DNA of 64,000 bases. Source: Bacillus sp. FJAT-29814. Lineage in GTDB: Bacteria; Bacillota; Bacilli; Bacillales; Cytobacillaceae. Positions 14,493 through 24,144 of this stretch are shown piece after piece. The stretch covers positions 71,604-135,603 of the forward strand of contig NZ_LMTJ01000012.1 in the NCBI RefSeq assembly GCF_001510715.1, in the 5' to 3' direction. The notes beneath the pieces are model-generated. The model did not search any database and had not been told where the DNA came from. It saw only the letters and a list, made by a program, of their open reading frames with translations. Made by a program: the position numbers and the translations under genes. Position 1 is the stretch's first letter. The number at the start of each line of letters is the position of its first letter.

Positions 14493-15995
14493 ATGGAAAC
14501 TATGACATTTGTCTTATTTGGTGCAACAGGGGATTTAGCTAAGCGAAAAATCTTCCCTGCTCTATACAATTTGTATGTTGATCAAAAATTGCCACAGTCC
14601 ATTTCTATTATCGGACTTGGTAGAGGGGAACTTTCTCAGCAAGATTTCCAAGACAAAGTGAAGGACTCTATTTTAGACTTTTCACGCCGCCTAGAACATG
14701 ATGCAGCAAGTATGGGAGAATTTTTGGATTACTTTCGCTACAGTAAGTTGGATGTTAATCGGAAAGAAGATTTTCAAACTTTACTTCAGTTAGTGATGCA
14801 GCGTGAAGAGGAGCTAAAATTAGCCGAAAATCGGATGTTTTATCTTTCGGTTGCACCAGAGTTTTTTGACACGATTGCCTTGAATATAAAAAATAGTGGA
14901 CTGGGACAGACAACCGGCTGGAAAAGACTAATTATTGAAAAGCCATTTGGTCATGATCTCCAATCAGCTAGAGAACTGAATGAAAAACTAAGCCGTGCCT
15001 TTGAGGAAGAGGAAATCTATCGCATCGACCATTACTTAGGTAAACCAATGGTTCAAAATCTTGAAGCCTTGTCTTATGCCAACCCGATTCTACAGTTCAT
15101 TTGGAATAAGGAACATATAGCTAATGTCCAAATTACAGCAAGTGAAACGGTTGGGGTAGAAAAAAGAGCTGGTTATTACGACCACGCCGGAGCCATCCGT
15201 GATATGGTTCAAAACCATATGCTGCAAATACTGATGATGACCGCGATGGATACACCTGAAAATATAAGTGCAGCGGAAATTCGAATTGAAAAGCGAAAGA
15301 TCATGGAGTCACTAAGGCCCATAAAAGAGGAAGATGTTCAAAATGATATTGTTCGCGGCCAATACATTTTAGGAGAGGTAAATGGACAAGAAGTTCCTGG
15401 ATATCTAGAAGAGCCTGGGGTAGATCCTTCTACCACCACAGATACCTTTGTTGCTGCTCTTTTGTGGATCGATCATCCGTCATGGACAGGGGTTCCTTTT
15501 TACATCCGTACTGGAAAGAGAATGAAGGAAAAATCAACGCGGATCGTCATCGAATTTAAAAATAATCAGAACCATGAATATAAAAATACTCAAATAAATC
15601 CTAACTTATTGGTGATTGAAATCAATCCAAATGAAAATATATCTTTTCAATTAAACATTAAAAACCCATTGAACAATGGAAAAGTAGAACCTGTTTGGAT
15701 TAATCTTGCTAATGGACAAACAGAAATGGGAGTTCCTGAAGCATATGAAAGACTTATTTATGATGCGTTTAACGGAGATTCTACCTTCTTCGCGCATTGG
15801 AAGGAAGTTGAGTTGTCATGGGAATGGGTACAGCCAATTCTCAATGCATTTGAAGCGAATCAACTACCTCTATATGAATATCGTTCAGGCTCAAATGGTC
15901 CTATAGCTGCTGATTGCTTACTATTGGAAAATGGCTTTAAATGGTGGCTCGATGAACCAATTCAAGAACTTAATGATAAGGTCCTACACTACTAA
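14493..15995 (+). CDS. zwf: Glucose-6-phosphate 1-dehydrogenase
   Basis: 500 residues; ATG at 14493 follows GGGGGAA, while an upstream in-frame ATG at 14430 lies inside rpiA. LFGATGDLAKRKIFPALY is the NADP-binding start, EKPFGHDL a conserved element and RIDHYLGK the catalytic signature. It oxidises glucose-6-phosphate to 6-phosphogluconolactone and yields NADPH, the entry step of the oxidative pentose-phosphate pathway. No lactonase gene is seen in the operon. Confidence 0.97.
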   Translation: METMTFVLFGATGDLAKRKIFPALYNLYVDQKLPQSISIIGLGRGELSQQDFQDKVKDSILDFSRRLEHDAASMGEFLDYFRYSKLDVNRKEDFQTLLQLVMQREEELKLAENRMFYLSVAPEFFDTIALNIKNSGLGQTTGWKRLIIEKPFGHDLQSARELNEKLSRAFEEEEIYRIDHYLGKPMVQNLEALSYANPILQFIWNKEHIANVQITASETVGVEKRAGYYDHAGAIRDMVQNHMLQILMMTAMDTPENISAAEIRIEKRKIMESLRPIKEEDVQNDIVRGQYILGEVNGQEVPGYLEEPGVDPSTTTDTFVAALLWIDHPSWTGVPFYIRTGKRMKEKSTRIVIEFKNNQNHEYKNTQINPNLLVIEINPNENISFQLNIKNPLNNGKVEPVWINLANGQTEMGVPEAYERLIYDAFNGDSTFFAHWKEVELSWEWVQPILNAFEANQLPLYEYRSGSNGPIAADCLLLENGFKWWLDEPIQELNDKVLHY

Positions 15996-16017
15996 GAAGT
16001 TTGAGGAGGAAAAACTT

Positions 16018-18012
16018 TTGTCACAAACAATTGAAAATCTAGCCGTTACGACAATTAGAACGTTATCGATTGATGCTATTAATGCAGCCAATTCTGGTCA
16101 TCCGGGTCTCCCGATGGGGGCAGCACCAATGACATATGCATTATGGGCCAAACACCTTCAACACAACCCTGAAAACCCGAAATGGTTTAACCGTGACCGG
16201 TTTGTTTTATCTGCGGGCCATGGGTCAAGCTTGCTGTACAGCATGCTGCATTTAACTGGCTACAATGTCACAATCGATGATTTGAAAAACTTTCGAAAAT
16301 TGAATAGCAGAACGCCGGGACATCCTGAATTCGGTCATACTCCAGGTGTGGAAGCAACAACAGGTCCATTAGGCCAAGGGATTGCGAATGCTGTTGGGAT
16401 GGCGATGGCAGAAGCGCATTTAGCAGCAAAGTTTAATAAAGAAGGACATCCGATTATTGATCACTACACCTATGCGTTAGTTGGGGACGGTGACTTAATG
16501 GAGGGTATTTCTTATGAAGCGATGTCAATGGCTGGCCACATGAAACTAGGAAAACTGATTGTATTATATGATTCAAACGATATATCTCTTGATGGTGAAT
16601 TGAACGTTTCTTTTTCCGAAAACATTGAGAAAAGAGCAGAATCAGCACATTGGCACTATGTAAAAGTGGAAGATGGAAATGACATCGACGCCATTTCTGA
16701 AGCAATTGAAGCCGCCAAACAAAATACAAATCAGCCAAGTTTGATTGAAGTCAGAACGATAATTGGATATGGAAGTCCGAAGGTAGCTGGAACAAATAAA
16801 GCACATGGTGCACCACTGGGAGTGGAAGAAGGGAAAGCGACAAAGCAAGCCTATAACTGGCTTTATGAGGAAGATTTCTATGTTCCAGAGGAAGTAAAAG
16901 CCCATTTTGAACAATTAAAGCGTAAGGGGAACGATGCTGAACAAAGCTGGATGAACTTATTCGAATCCTATAAGCGGAAATTTCCTGAATTAGCCAATCA
17001 ATTGACAAGTGCTATAGATGGAAAAGTCCTAATCGACGCAAAAGATATATTAACTTTTGATACAGGAAAAGCTGTTTCGACGCGCGTTGCCAGTGGAGAA
17101 GCCATCAATCATTTTGTAAAATCTGTTCCAGCGATTTTTGGGGGAAGTGCAGACCTTTCAGGTTCTACAATGACGGACATTAAAGGGGAACAAATTTACG
17201 CAGTTGAATCATACGGTGCACGTAATGTTTACTTTGGAGTCCGTGAACATGCCATGGGAGCTGCAGCCAATGGAATGGCCTATCATGGCGGTGTAAAACC
17301 TTTTGTTAGTACATTTTTTGTCTTTAATGATTATCTTCGTCCGTCAATCCGTTTGGCAGCATTATCAAAGCTGCCTGTCATTTATGTATTTACACATGAT
17401 TCCATTGCGGTTGGTGAGGATGGACCTACACATGAACCGGTTGAACATTTGGTAGCACTCCGGTCTATACCTGGATTAACAGTTATTAGGCCTACTGACG
17501 CAAATGAAACGGCAAGTGCATGGGCCTACGCACTTCAACAAACGGATGGCCCAGTAGCATTGATTTTAAGCCGCCAAAACCTGCCAGTGTATAACGAAAC
17601 AAAAGCGAATTTGGAGAATGTTTCTAAGGGAGCTTATGTATTGGCTGAAACTAATTCCACACCAGAGGTTATTTTGATTGCTACCGGCTCTGAAGTTTCA
17701 TTAGCTGTCAGAGCAAAAGCCGAGCTCGAAAAAGAAAATCGATCGGTTCGGATCGTTGCAATGCCAAGCTGGGAGTTGTTTAATCAGCAATCTGCTGAAT
17801 ATAAAGAATCGGTACTTCCTTCTTCCATTACAAAACGAGTGGCGATTGAAATGGGAATCTCACTGGGATGGGAGCGTTTTGTTGGATTTAAAGGAAAAGT
17901 GTTATCCATCGAATCATTTGGAGCGTCAGGAGATGGTGCTTCAGTTATGGAACAGTTCGGATTTACGACCGACAATTTAATTCAACTGACGAAAAGTCTT
18001 TTGAATTCTTAA
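16018..18012 (+). CDS. tkt: Transketolase
   Basis: 664 residues from TTG at 16018, with GAGGAGG nine bases before; the open frame extends upstream into zwf but has no signal there. RTLSIDAINAANSGHPGLPMG, the thiamine-diphosphate motif GDGDLMEG ... YDSNDISLDG and the second-half GVREHAMGA and VGEDGPTHEP are classical. It moves two-carbon units between pentose and other sugar phosphates. Coupled in the operon with zwf, gnd and tal. Confidence 0.97.
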   Translation: MSQTIENLAVTTIRTLSIDAINAANSGHPGLPMGAAPMTYALWAKHLQHNPENPKWFNRDRFVLSAGHGSSLLYSMLHLTGYNVTIDDLKNFRKLNSRTPGHPEFGHTPGVEATTGPLGQGIANAVGMAMAEAHLAAKFNKEGHPIIDHYTYALVGDGDLMEGISYEAMSMAGHMKLGKLIVLYDSNDISLDGELNVSFSENIEKRAESAHWHYVKVEDGNDIDAISEAIEAAKQNTNQPSLIEVRTIIGYGSPKVAGTNKAHGAPLGVEEGKATKQAYNWLYEEDFYVPEEVKAHFEQLKRKGNDAEQSWMNLFESYKRKFPELANQLTSAIDGKVLIDAKDILTFDTGKAVSTRVASGEAINHFVKSVPAIFGGSADLSGSTMTDIKGEQIYAVESYGARNVYFGVREHAMGAAANGMAYHGGVKPFVSTFFVFNDYLRPSIRLAALSKLPVIYVFTHDSIAVGEDGPTHEPVEHLVALRSIPGLTVIRPTDANETASAWAYALQQTDGPVALILSRQNLPVYNETKANLENVSKGAYVLAETNSTPEVILIATGSEVSLAVRAKAELEKENRSVRIVAMPSWELFNQQSAEYKESVLPSSITKRVAIEMGISLGWERFVGFKGKVLSIESFGASGDGASVMEQFGFTTDNLIQLTKSLLNS

Positions 18013-18047
18013 AAAAGAGAAACATTAAAGTAGAGGAGGAAATCACA

Positions 18048-18941
18048 ATGAAGGTTGGATTAATTGGTTTAGGGAAAATGGGTTTTAATTTAGGACAAAA
18101 TTTAATGGATCAAAACCACGAAGTCGTAGCATTTGATGTTAACCCTAATGCTGTGAAAGAAATGAAGAAATATGGAGCAGTTGGTGTATCAAGCTATCAA
18201 GAACTTGTTGAGTCTTTAGAAAAACCTAGAATTATCTGGATTATGGTTCCGCATGCTGTTGTTGATCCAGTCATAGGTGAGATAATCCCATTTTTGGACA
18301 AAGGTGATATTGTTATCGAAGCGGGTAATTCTCATTATAAGGAATCCATTCGCCGTTACAATGAATTAAAAAAAATTGGTGTCAGATTTATGGATGCAGG
18401 TACCTCGGGCGGCATGGAGGGTGCCCGTAATGGTGCATGTTATATGATTGGCGGTGATCCTGAAGCATGGGAAATCGTTCAACCAATTTTTAAAGATACA
18501 GCAGTAGAAAATGGTTTCTTATATGCTGGCAAAGCAGGCAGCGGACACTTCTTAAAAATGGTTCACAATGGCATAGAGTATGCCATGATGGCTGCTATAG
18601 GTGAAGGCTTTGAAGTGCTTGAGAAGAGTGAATTCGATTATGATTACGAAAAGGTAGCAAGAGTTTGGAACAATGGTTCTGTTATTCGTTCATGGTTAAT
18701 GGAATTAACAGAAAATGCATTTTCAAAAGATGCAAAATTAGATGAAATCAAAGGAATCATGCACTCATCAGGGGAAGGAAAATGGACTGTAGAAACAGCT
18801 TTAGATTTACAAACTGCCACTCCAGTTATTGCAATGTCTTTATTAATGCGTTACCGATCTTTAGAAAATGATACCTTTACAGGTAAAGTAGTAGCCGCAT
18901 TACGAAATGAATTTGGCGGACATGCGGTTGTAAAGAATTAA
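18048..18941 (+). CDS. gnd: 6-phosphogluconate dehydrogenase, short (YqeC/GndA-like) form
   Basis: 297 residues, the short form rather than the 470-residue one. GLIGLGKMGFNLGQNL is the dinucleotide-binding turn, DAGTSGGMEGARNGACYMIG the substrate loop and GSGHFLKMVHNGIEYAMM the catalytic Lys/Asn/Glu region. It decarboxylates 6-phosphogluconate to ribulose-5-phosphate; short forms are often NAD-preferring, which I cannot judge here. GAGGAGG precedes ATG. Confidence 0.95.
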   Translation: MKVGLIGLGKMGFNLGQNLMDQNHEVVAFDVNPNAVKEMKKYGAVGVSSYQELVESLEKPRIIWIMVPHAVVDPVIGEIIPFLDKGDIVIEAGNSHYKESIRRYNELKKIGVRFMDAGTSGGMEGARNGACYMIGGDPEAWEIVQPIFKDTAVENGFLYAGKAGSGHFLKMVHNGIEYAMMAAIGEGFEVLEKSEFDYDYEKVARVWNNGSVIRSWLMELTENAFSKDAKLDEIKGIMHSSGEGKWTVETALDLQTATPVIAMSLLMRYRSLENDTFTGKVVAALRNEFGGHAVVKN

Positions 18942-18978
18942 AAAAACCGAATTTATAACAAAATGGAGGAAAGCGAAA

Positions 18979-19638
18979 ATGAAATTTTTTATTGATACTG
19001 CAAACTTAGATGACATTAAAAAAGCATATAAAATTGGTGTCTTATCGGGTGTTACAACCAACCCTTCATTAGTGGCAAAAGAAGGAGTTAAATTTGAAGA
19101 CCGCATTGCAGAAATCCTAACTGCGGTCCCAGAGGTTGAGTCTGTTTCTGCTGAAGTAACACCTAATGCCCTAACAGCTGATCAAATGATTGCCGAGGCA
19201 AATGAACTAATAACAATAAATGGCGGAGACAAGAACATTACCATTAAACTGCCAATGACATTGGATGGATTAGAGGCTTGCCGTTATTTAACCAAAAAAG
19301 GTGTTAAAACAAATGTTACACTGATTTTTAGTGTAAACCAGGCATTACTGGCAGCACGTGCAGGAGCTACCTATGTATCCCCATTCTTAGGCCGTTTAGA
19401 TGACATTAATGAAGATGGAGTACAGCTTGTCGCAAAAATTGCTGAATTGTTCCGGATTCAAAATCTAGATACACAAATCATTGCAGCATCTGTTCGACAT
19501 CCGGACCATGTAACCCGTGTTGCGTTGGCAGGAGCACATATAGCAACAATTCCATTTAAGGTCATTGAGCAATTGGCAAAACATCCGCTGACCGACCAGG
19601 GACTAGAGAAATTTGCTGCTGACTGGAAGACCGTATAA
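18979..19638 (+). CDS. tal: Transaldolase / fructose-6-phosphate aldolase (TalC type)
   Basis: 219 residues, the short TalC/FSA form. MKFFIDTANLDDIKKAYKIG, GVTTNPSLVAKEG, NITIKLPMTLDGLEACRYL (Schiff-base Lys) and VSPFLGRLDDI are typical. It transfers dihydroxyacetone units between sugar phosphates. GGAGGAAAG precedes the ATG. It closes the tight part of the operon. Confidence 0.95.
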   Translation: MKFFIDTANLDDIKKAYKIGVLSGVTTNPSLVAKEGVKFEDRIAEILTAVPEVESVSAEVTPNALTADQMIAEANELITINGGDKNITIKLPMTLDGLEACRYLTKKGVKTNVTLIFSVNQALLAARAGATYVSPFLGRLDDINEDGVQLVAKIAELFRIQNLDTQIIAASVRHPDHVTRVALAGAHIATIPFKVIEQLAKHPLTDQGLEKFAADWKTV

Positions 19639-19649
19639 AAAATTGAAAT

Positions 19650-19687
19650 CTAAGGGCGTTAGCCAAGGGAAAGTTAGCGCCCTTACA
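19650..19687 (+). promoter_or_regulatory. Intercistronic hairpin between tal and pgi
   Basis: TAAGGGCG pairs with CGCCCTTA, with TTAG/TTAG inner sequence and no long T-run. It may be a weak terminator or an mRNA-stabilising hairpin, so pgi could still be read through. Confidence 0.5.
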
Positions 19688-19720
19688 TAACAAAAATAAA
19701 CCGGTGAGGAGAACAATTGT

Positions 19721-21058
19721 ATGTCAATTACTTTTGATTATTCAAATGCATTAGCGTTTATGCAACAGCATGAAGTTGATTATTTAAGTGAATTTGTAAA
19801 AACTGCACATGAAATGCTTCACGAGAAAAAAGGACCAGGTTCTGATTATCTTGGATGGGTGGATTTACCGTATAACCACGATAAAGAAGAATTTGCGCGT
19901 ATCAAAGCAGCAGCAGAAAGAATTCGCAGTAATTCCGATGCTCTAATCGTCATCGGAATCGGAGGCTCTTATCTTGGTGCAAGAGCAGCCATTGAAGCAT
20001 TGTCTCATACTTTCCATAACCAAATGGATGACAAAACAGAGATTTATTTTGCCGGACAAAATATCAGTGCTACTTATATTTCTCACTTATTTGACGTGCT
20101 GAAGGACAAAGATATTTCCGTCAATGTAATCTCTAAATCAGGTACCACAACCGAGCCTGCGATTGCGTTCCGTATTTTCCGTGAATATATGGAGAAAAGG
20201 TATGGTAAAGAAGAAGCTCGGAAACGTATATATGCGACAACAGATCGATCTAAAGGGGCCTTAAAAACCCTTGCGGATGAAGAAGGATATGAAACCTTTG
20301 TGATTCCTGATGATGTTGGCGGCAGATACTCCGTGTTAACCGCAGTAGGTTTATTGCCGATTGCAACCGCTGGCCTAGATATTGGTAAAATGATGGCAGG
20401 TGCTGTGGCTGCGGCGGATAAGTACAATAACCCAAACTTGGAAGAAAACCAGAGTTATCAGTACGCGGCAGTCAGGAATGCCCTTTACCGGAAAGGTAAA
20501 TCAATCGAGCTATTGGTGAACTTTGAACCATCCCTTCATTATGTATCTGAATGGTGGAAACAGTTATTTGGTGAGAGTGAAGGGAAGGATCAAAAAGGTC
20601 TCTATCCTGCTTCTGTCGATTTTACAACGGACCTTCACTCCATGGGACAATATGTGCAAGAAGGTCGCCGTGAACTGATTGAAACCGTGTTTTCTGTAAG
20701 AGAACCTAAAGTAGATATTACTCTAAGGATAGAGGATAAGGACCTTGATGGATTAAATTATTTAGCGGGGAAGACAATGAACTATGTTAATAAGAATGCC
20801 GCTCAAGGTACAGTTTTAGCCCATGTGGATGGAGGAGTTCCTAACTTATCTGTCGAGCTGGATCAATTAAATGAATATACCTTCGGTGAAATGGTTTATT
20901 TCTTTGAGAAGGCATGTGGAATCAGCGGCTTGCTAATGGGAGTAAATCCTTTTGACCAACCAGGAGTAGAGGCATATAAGAAGAACATGTTTGCACTACT
21001 TGGAAAACCTGGATACGAAGAAGAAAGGAAAAAATTACGAAAACGCATTTCTAAATAA
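19721..21058 (+). CDS. pgi: Glucose-6-phosphate isomerase
   Basis: 445 residues, close to the Bacillus enzyme length. VIGIGGSYLGARAAIEAL, VISKSGTTTEPAIAFR, DVGGRYSVLTAVGLLP and the closing NPFDQPGVEAYKK are diagnostic. It links fructose-6-phosphate made by transaldolase/transketolase back to glucose-6-phosphate for Zwf, so the cluster could run a pentose-phosphate cycle for NADPH. Bacillus genomes usually have a housekeeping pgi elsewhere; whether this is a second copy cannot be told. Confidence 0.96.
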   Translation: MSITFDYSNALAFMQQHEVDYLSEFVKTAHEMLHEKKGPGSDYLGWVDLPYNHDKEEFARIKAAAERIRSNSDALIVIGIGGSYLGARAAIEALSHTFHNQMDDKTEIYFAGQNISATYISHLFDVLKDKDISVNVISKSGTTTEPAIAFRIFREYMEKRYGKEEARKRIYATTDRSKGALKTLADEEGYETFVIPDDVGGRYSVLTAVGLLPIATAGLDIGKMMAGAVAAADKYNNPNLEENQSYQYAAVRNALYRKGKSIELLVNFEPSLHYVSEWWKQLFGESEGKDQKGLYPASVDFTTDLHSMGQYVQEGRRELIETVFSVREPKVDITLRIEDKDLDGLNYLAGKTMNYVNKNAAQGTVLAHVDGGVPNLSVELDQLNEYTFGEMVYFFEKACGISGLLMGVNPFDQPGVEAYKKNMFALLGKPGYEEERKKLRKRISK

Positions 21059-21065
21059 TAGAAAT

Positions 21066-21103
21066 AGAAAGCAACCTTGTCACAAATAAGGTTGCTTTTC
21101 CTT
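21066..21103 (+). terminator. Terminator of pgi
   Basis: AAAGCAACCTT pairs with AAGGTTGCTTTT. Confidence 0.85.
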
Positions 21104-21127
21104 GAAGTATGAAATATTACACATACT

Positions 21128-21171
21128 AAAAAGGAGAAAAGTCAGTTATGATGGGGCTTTTCTCCTTTGTC
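21128..21171 (-). terminator. Terminator of the minus-strand hypothetical gene
   Basis: AAAGGAGAAAAG / CTTTTCTCCTTT inverted repeat just past the stop at 21178; read on the minus strand it has a T-rich end. Confidence 0.7.
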
Positions 21172-21177
21172 AAAAAA

Positions 21178-21672
21178 CTAAGCTATATTTTCCATTCGAA
21201 TCGTGAATTTAATATCTTCCTCATTAACATTTAATAATCTTTCTAGCACATCTAATTTAATCTTTAATTCCTTTATTTCTAAACTGTTTACAACATTTAC
21301 TTTTCTTAGGCTGCCTATCATATCTGATACCACTTGTTTAAAAGTTTGAGAATCAACTAATAGGTAATGAATCAATTCAATGGCTGCTTCTTTTTCCTGC
21401 GTATTTTTGCCTGCGAAGATACTTTGTAAATCGGGTTCTAGTACGAAAAGAGATTGTAAATCCTCCGAAATTCTGATGCGAATAAAACTTTTCTTATATC
21501 CATAATACTCATTATTCCGAATCCGCATTAAATCAAGGCCAATCATAAATTCATAAAAAGGTGTGTTCTTATTAAGAGAACGAAACCCGTTAATTTCAAT
21601 GTTTGGTTTTTCATCTATAAAAATTTCTTTTTCATACCTAGTTTGAATTACTTTTGATTCTAACATTTTCAC
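21178..21672 (-). CDS. Hypothetical cytoplasmic protein
   Basis: 164 residues, no signal peptide or membrane segment. GTG start at 21672 is seven bases after GAGGT; an ATG at 21666 is the alternative. An N-terminal stretch IDEKPNIEINGFRSLNKNTPFYEFMIGLDLMRIRNN is followed by charged helices (ELKIKLDVLERLL). I recognise no family. It lies between pgi and the divergent cdaS. Confidence 0.6.
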   Translation of the reverse strand: MKMLESKVIQTRYEKEIFIDEKPNIEINGFRSLNKNTPFYEFMIGLDLMRIRNNEYYGYKKSFIRIRISEDLQSLFVLEPDLQSIFAGKNTQEKEAAIELIHYLLVDSQTFKQVVSDMIGSLRKVNVVNSLEIKELKIKLDVLERLLNVNEEDIKFTIRMENIA

Positions 21673-21906
21673 TTTTCATACCTCGTTTCTATTGATTTGT
21701 TTATAAAAAGTAATGTGTATACTTTTAGTAACCTAATTACATTATAGTGTTTATAGGCGGATAAATCAATTAAAGTTGCTTGAAAATTATTGGGAATGTC
21801 CATCTATAATTTTTAAACACCAAACTAATACTATTTCTAATATGTAATAGTATACAAAATTATAAGAACTACTCTGGAGTCAAAAAAATTTTGGAGGAAT
21901 TTCTAC

Positions 21907-22530
21907 ATGGAGAGTAATTGTGATTTTTCGCCATTAAAGCAGAATTTAGAGGATGGTATCAGACAAATTATTGATTTACTCCAATCCAATTTAATGGTGT
22001 TAGGAAACGAAAATTACTGTGTATTAGGAGGTCTGGAGGATGTAAAAGAGCAACTAATAAAAATTGAATCGATTGCAGCTTCCTTCTATTTAAATTGCTA
22101 TTTATCATCCTTTACTGATACATACGAGGTTTTATCTCAAGCGGTACAGTATTTATCAAAACAAAACCATGGTGCACTCATTGTAGTTGAACGTGGCGAT
22201 CCTATTGACTCGATTATACAAAAGGGAACAACAATAGGAGCTCTTGTAACACCCAAATTATTGGAATCGATTTTTTACCCAGGGAACCCATTACATGATG
22301 GTGCAGTTTTAATAAGAGGAAATACAGTCGTCTCGGCAGCCAATGTCCTTCCGCTGACAACCATTGTAACAGGGGAAAAGAAACTTGGAACACGTCATCG
22401 GGCGGCACTTGGCATATCCGAAAAAAGCGATGCACTTGCTCTTGTCGTTTCTGAAGAAACGGGGAAAATATCATTTGCGTTAGATGGGAGACTATATCCG
22501 ATAAACACAAGAAACCCGATTAAGTTCTAA
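21907..22530 (+). CDS. cdaS: Sporulation-type diadenylate cyclase CdaS
   Basis: 207 residues. Two N-terminal helices (about 1-60, LKQNLEDGIRQIIDLLQSNL), which in CdaS are autoinhibitory, precede a DisA_N cyclase domain: GALIVVERGDPIDSIIQKGT, the DGA motif in HDGAVLIRGN and the RHR motif in LGTRHRAALGIS. It makes cyclic di-AMP from two ATP; in Bacillus subtilis the homologue acts in the forespore and during germination. Both catalytic motifs are intact. ATG follows TTGGAGG. Confidence 0.93.
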   Translation: MESNCDFSPLKQNLEDGIRQIIDLLQSNLMVLGNENYCVLGGLEDVKEQLIKIESIAASFYLNCYLSSFTDTYEVLSQAVQYLSKQNHGALIVVERGDPIDSIIQKGTTIGALVTPKLLESIFYPGNPLHDGAVLIRGNTVVSAANVLPLTTIVTGEKKLGTRHRAALGISEKSDALALVVSEETGKISFALDGRLYPINTRNPIKF

Positions 22531-22594
22531 GCTAAAAGGAATTATAGGGTAGAAATCCAATTTCATAAAGTGGTGATACTATTTAATATTTAGG

Positions 22595-22647
22595 TTGACA
22601 AAAGTAAAGGTTGATATATAATAAAAATATCCTAATTTCGAGATATT
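22595..22647 (+). promoter_or_regulatory. Promoter and MhqR-like site (site 2) of the spx paralogue
   Basis: TTGACA (22595-22600), 16-base spacer, TATAAT (22617-22622). The imperfect palindrome TATCCTAATTTCGAGATA begins about five bases after the -10, over the expected transcription start, and a further half-site TTTGAGATATA follows at about 22653. This placement fits repression. Confidence 0.6.
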
Positions 22648-22717
22648 TTAATTTGAGATATACGGGAAAGTTAATTAATTTAAGTCGAACTGACTAAAAA
22701 ACACCAAGGGAGTGTTA

Positions 22718-23125
22718 ATGATGGTAACTTTATATTTATCACCTAGTTGTACTTCATGCCGAAGAGCAAAAGCTTGGTTTGATGAACATCAAATTCCTTA
22801 CAAAGAAAGAAATATCCTTTCTGATAAACTTACATTAGATGAGATAAAGAATATCCTTTACTTTACAGAAGATGGCACTGATGAAATTATCTCTACTAAG
22901 TCAAAAGCTTTCAAGGAGCTAAATATTGATATCGACTCTCTGTCCCTTCATGAATTGTATACGATGATCGAGGAAAATCCTGGGCTATTAAGAAAACCAT
23001 TAATCCTTGACGAAAAAAGATTGCAAGTTGGGTTTAACGAAGAAGAGATACGGAGCTTTTTACCACGTAATATGCGTATAATCCAACTAGATGAAGTATA
23101 TAGCTTATTGGAAGAAGTTCAATAA
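22718..23125 (+). CDS. spx: Spx-family transcriptional regulator (ArsC-like)
   Basis: About 135 residues. LYLSPSCTSCRRAKAWFDEH carries the CXXC redox switch (Cys10/Cys13 counting from the second ATG at 22721), and LLRKPLILDEKRLQVGFNEEEIRSFLPR is the conserved Spx C-terminal signature. Spx binds the RNA polymerase alpha subunit and activates thiol-stress genes when the switch is oxidised. Bacilli usually have the main spx elsewhere, so this is probably a paralogue. It is followed by a quinone reductase and azoreductase, with matching operator-like sites. Confidence 0.9.
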   Translation: MMVTLYLSPSCTSCRRAKAWFDEHQIPYKERNILSDKLTLDEIKNILYFTEDGTDEIISTKSKAFKELNIDIDSLSLHELYTMIEENPGLLRKPLILDEKRLQVGFNEEEIRSFLPRNMRIIQLDEVYSLLEEVQ

Positions 23126-23190
23126 GGTCTGTGTGTCTACCAGATAGGAATACAATTGATATTAACCAAATTATTGATGTGTATCTCTAT

Positions 23191-23208
23191 TACCTTGAAT
23201 TCGAGATA
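23191..23208. promoter_or_regulatory. MhqR-like site (site 3) upstream of the quinone reductase
   Basis: TACCTTGAATTCGAGATA has the GAATTC centre and GAGATA arm of the other sites. I could not assign a convincing -35/-10 pair around it. Confidence 0.5.
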
Positions 23209-23371
23209 TGATAATCCGTGGTATTAACCTTGAACAATTGAAGCAAACTATTATCAGTTAACCAATTGATTTTTCACAAGGATTCAAATGAGTCCAAGAA
23301 ATAACATTAGCAGCTTAATAATGAATATTACCTTCAAATTAAGAAATAATAACTTAGGTGGTGCATTAATA

Positions 23372-24037
23372 ATGGGTTTCTTATCCAAATTATTTGGAAA
23401 ATCTACCGAAAAGGAGACAGAAAAAATGACAAATGTAAAATTAGCAGTAATCTTTTACAGCATGGGTGGAACAAACTACCAACTGTCGAGATGGGCAGAA
23501 GAAGGTGCGAAAGAAGCCGGTGCTGAAGTAAAGGTATTAAAAGTACAAGAATTAGCGCCTGAATCCGTTATCGCGGGAAATGAAGTATGGAAAGCTACTG
23601 TTGAGGCTACTAAAGACGTTCCAGTCGCAACATCTGCTGACATTGAATGGGCAGATGCCATTATATTTAGTGTTCCAACTCGTTTTGGGAACATGCCATC
23701 ACAAATGAAGCAATTCCTTGATACCCAAGGCGGGTTGTGGGCGACTGGTAAAACAGTCAATAAAGTAGTAAGTGCCATGACATCTGCACAAAACCCACAT
23801 GGCGGCCAGGAAGCAACTATCTTATCATTGTACACTTCAATGATGCACTGGGGTGCGATTATTGTTCCTCCTGGTTATACAGACCCAGTACTATTTGGGG
23901 CTGGTGGTAACCCATATGGAACAAGTGTTTCTGTAGATCAAGATGGTAAAATGATTGAAGATGTTCAAGGGGCTGTTAAACATCAAGCAAAGCGTACTGT
24001 TACAGTTGCTGAATGGGTAAAAAAAGCGAATCAATAA
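23372..24037 (+). CDS. WrbA-like NAD(P)H:quinone oxidoreductase (flavodoxin fold)
   Basis: 221 residues from ATG 23372. VKLAVIFYSMGGTNYQLSRW is the FMN phosphate loop, FSVPTRFGNMPSQMKQFLD and GGQEATILSLYTSMMHWGAIIV complete the WrbA/type IV quinone oxidoreductase pattern. It reduces quinones by two electrons, avoiding semiquinone radicals. Start choice is uncertain: ATG 23426 has the stronger AAAAGGAG site and would remove the amphipathic MGFLSKLFGKS start. A longer open frame to 23288 is not convincing. Confidence 0.9.
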   Translation: MGFLSKLFGKSTEKETEKMTNVKLAVIFYSMGGTNYQLSRWAEEGAKEAGAEVKVLKVQELAPESVIAGNEVWKATVEATKDVPVATSADIEWADAIIFSVPTRFGNMPSQMKQFLDTQGGLWATGKTVNKVVSAMTSAQNPHGGQEATILSLYTSMMHWGAIIVPPGYTDPVLFGAGGNPYGTSVSVDQDGKMIEDVQGAVKHQAKRTVTVAEWVKKANQ

Positions 24038-24048
24038 AACGATAATCA

Positions 24049-24083
24049 AAAACTAATCGGACCTTTCGATTAGTTTTTATTAT
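24049..24083 (+). terminator. Terminator of the quinone reductase gene
   Basis: AACTAATCG pairs with CGATTAGTT, followed by TTTATTATTTT. Confidence 0.8.
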
Positions 24084-24144
24084 TTTCTGGAAGAACCGAA
24101 AAAACTTGGTATAACTATTATATTGAAATAGTAAATTTTTGACT

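Noticed and set aside
13795..21058. Ribulose monophosphate (formaldehyde) pathway cluster
   Set aside because: No hexulose-phosphate synthase or isomerase gene is present; the set is an ordinary pentose-phosphate group.
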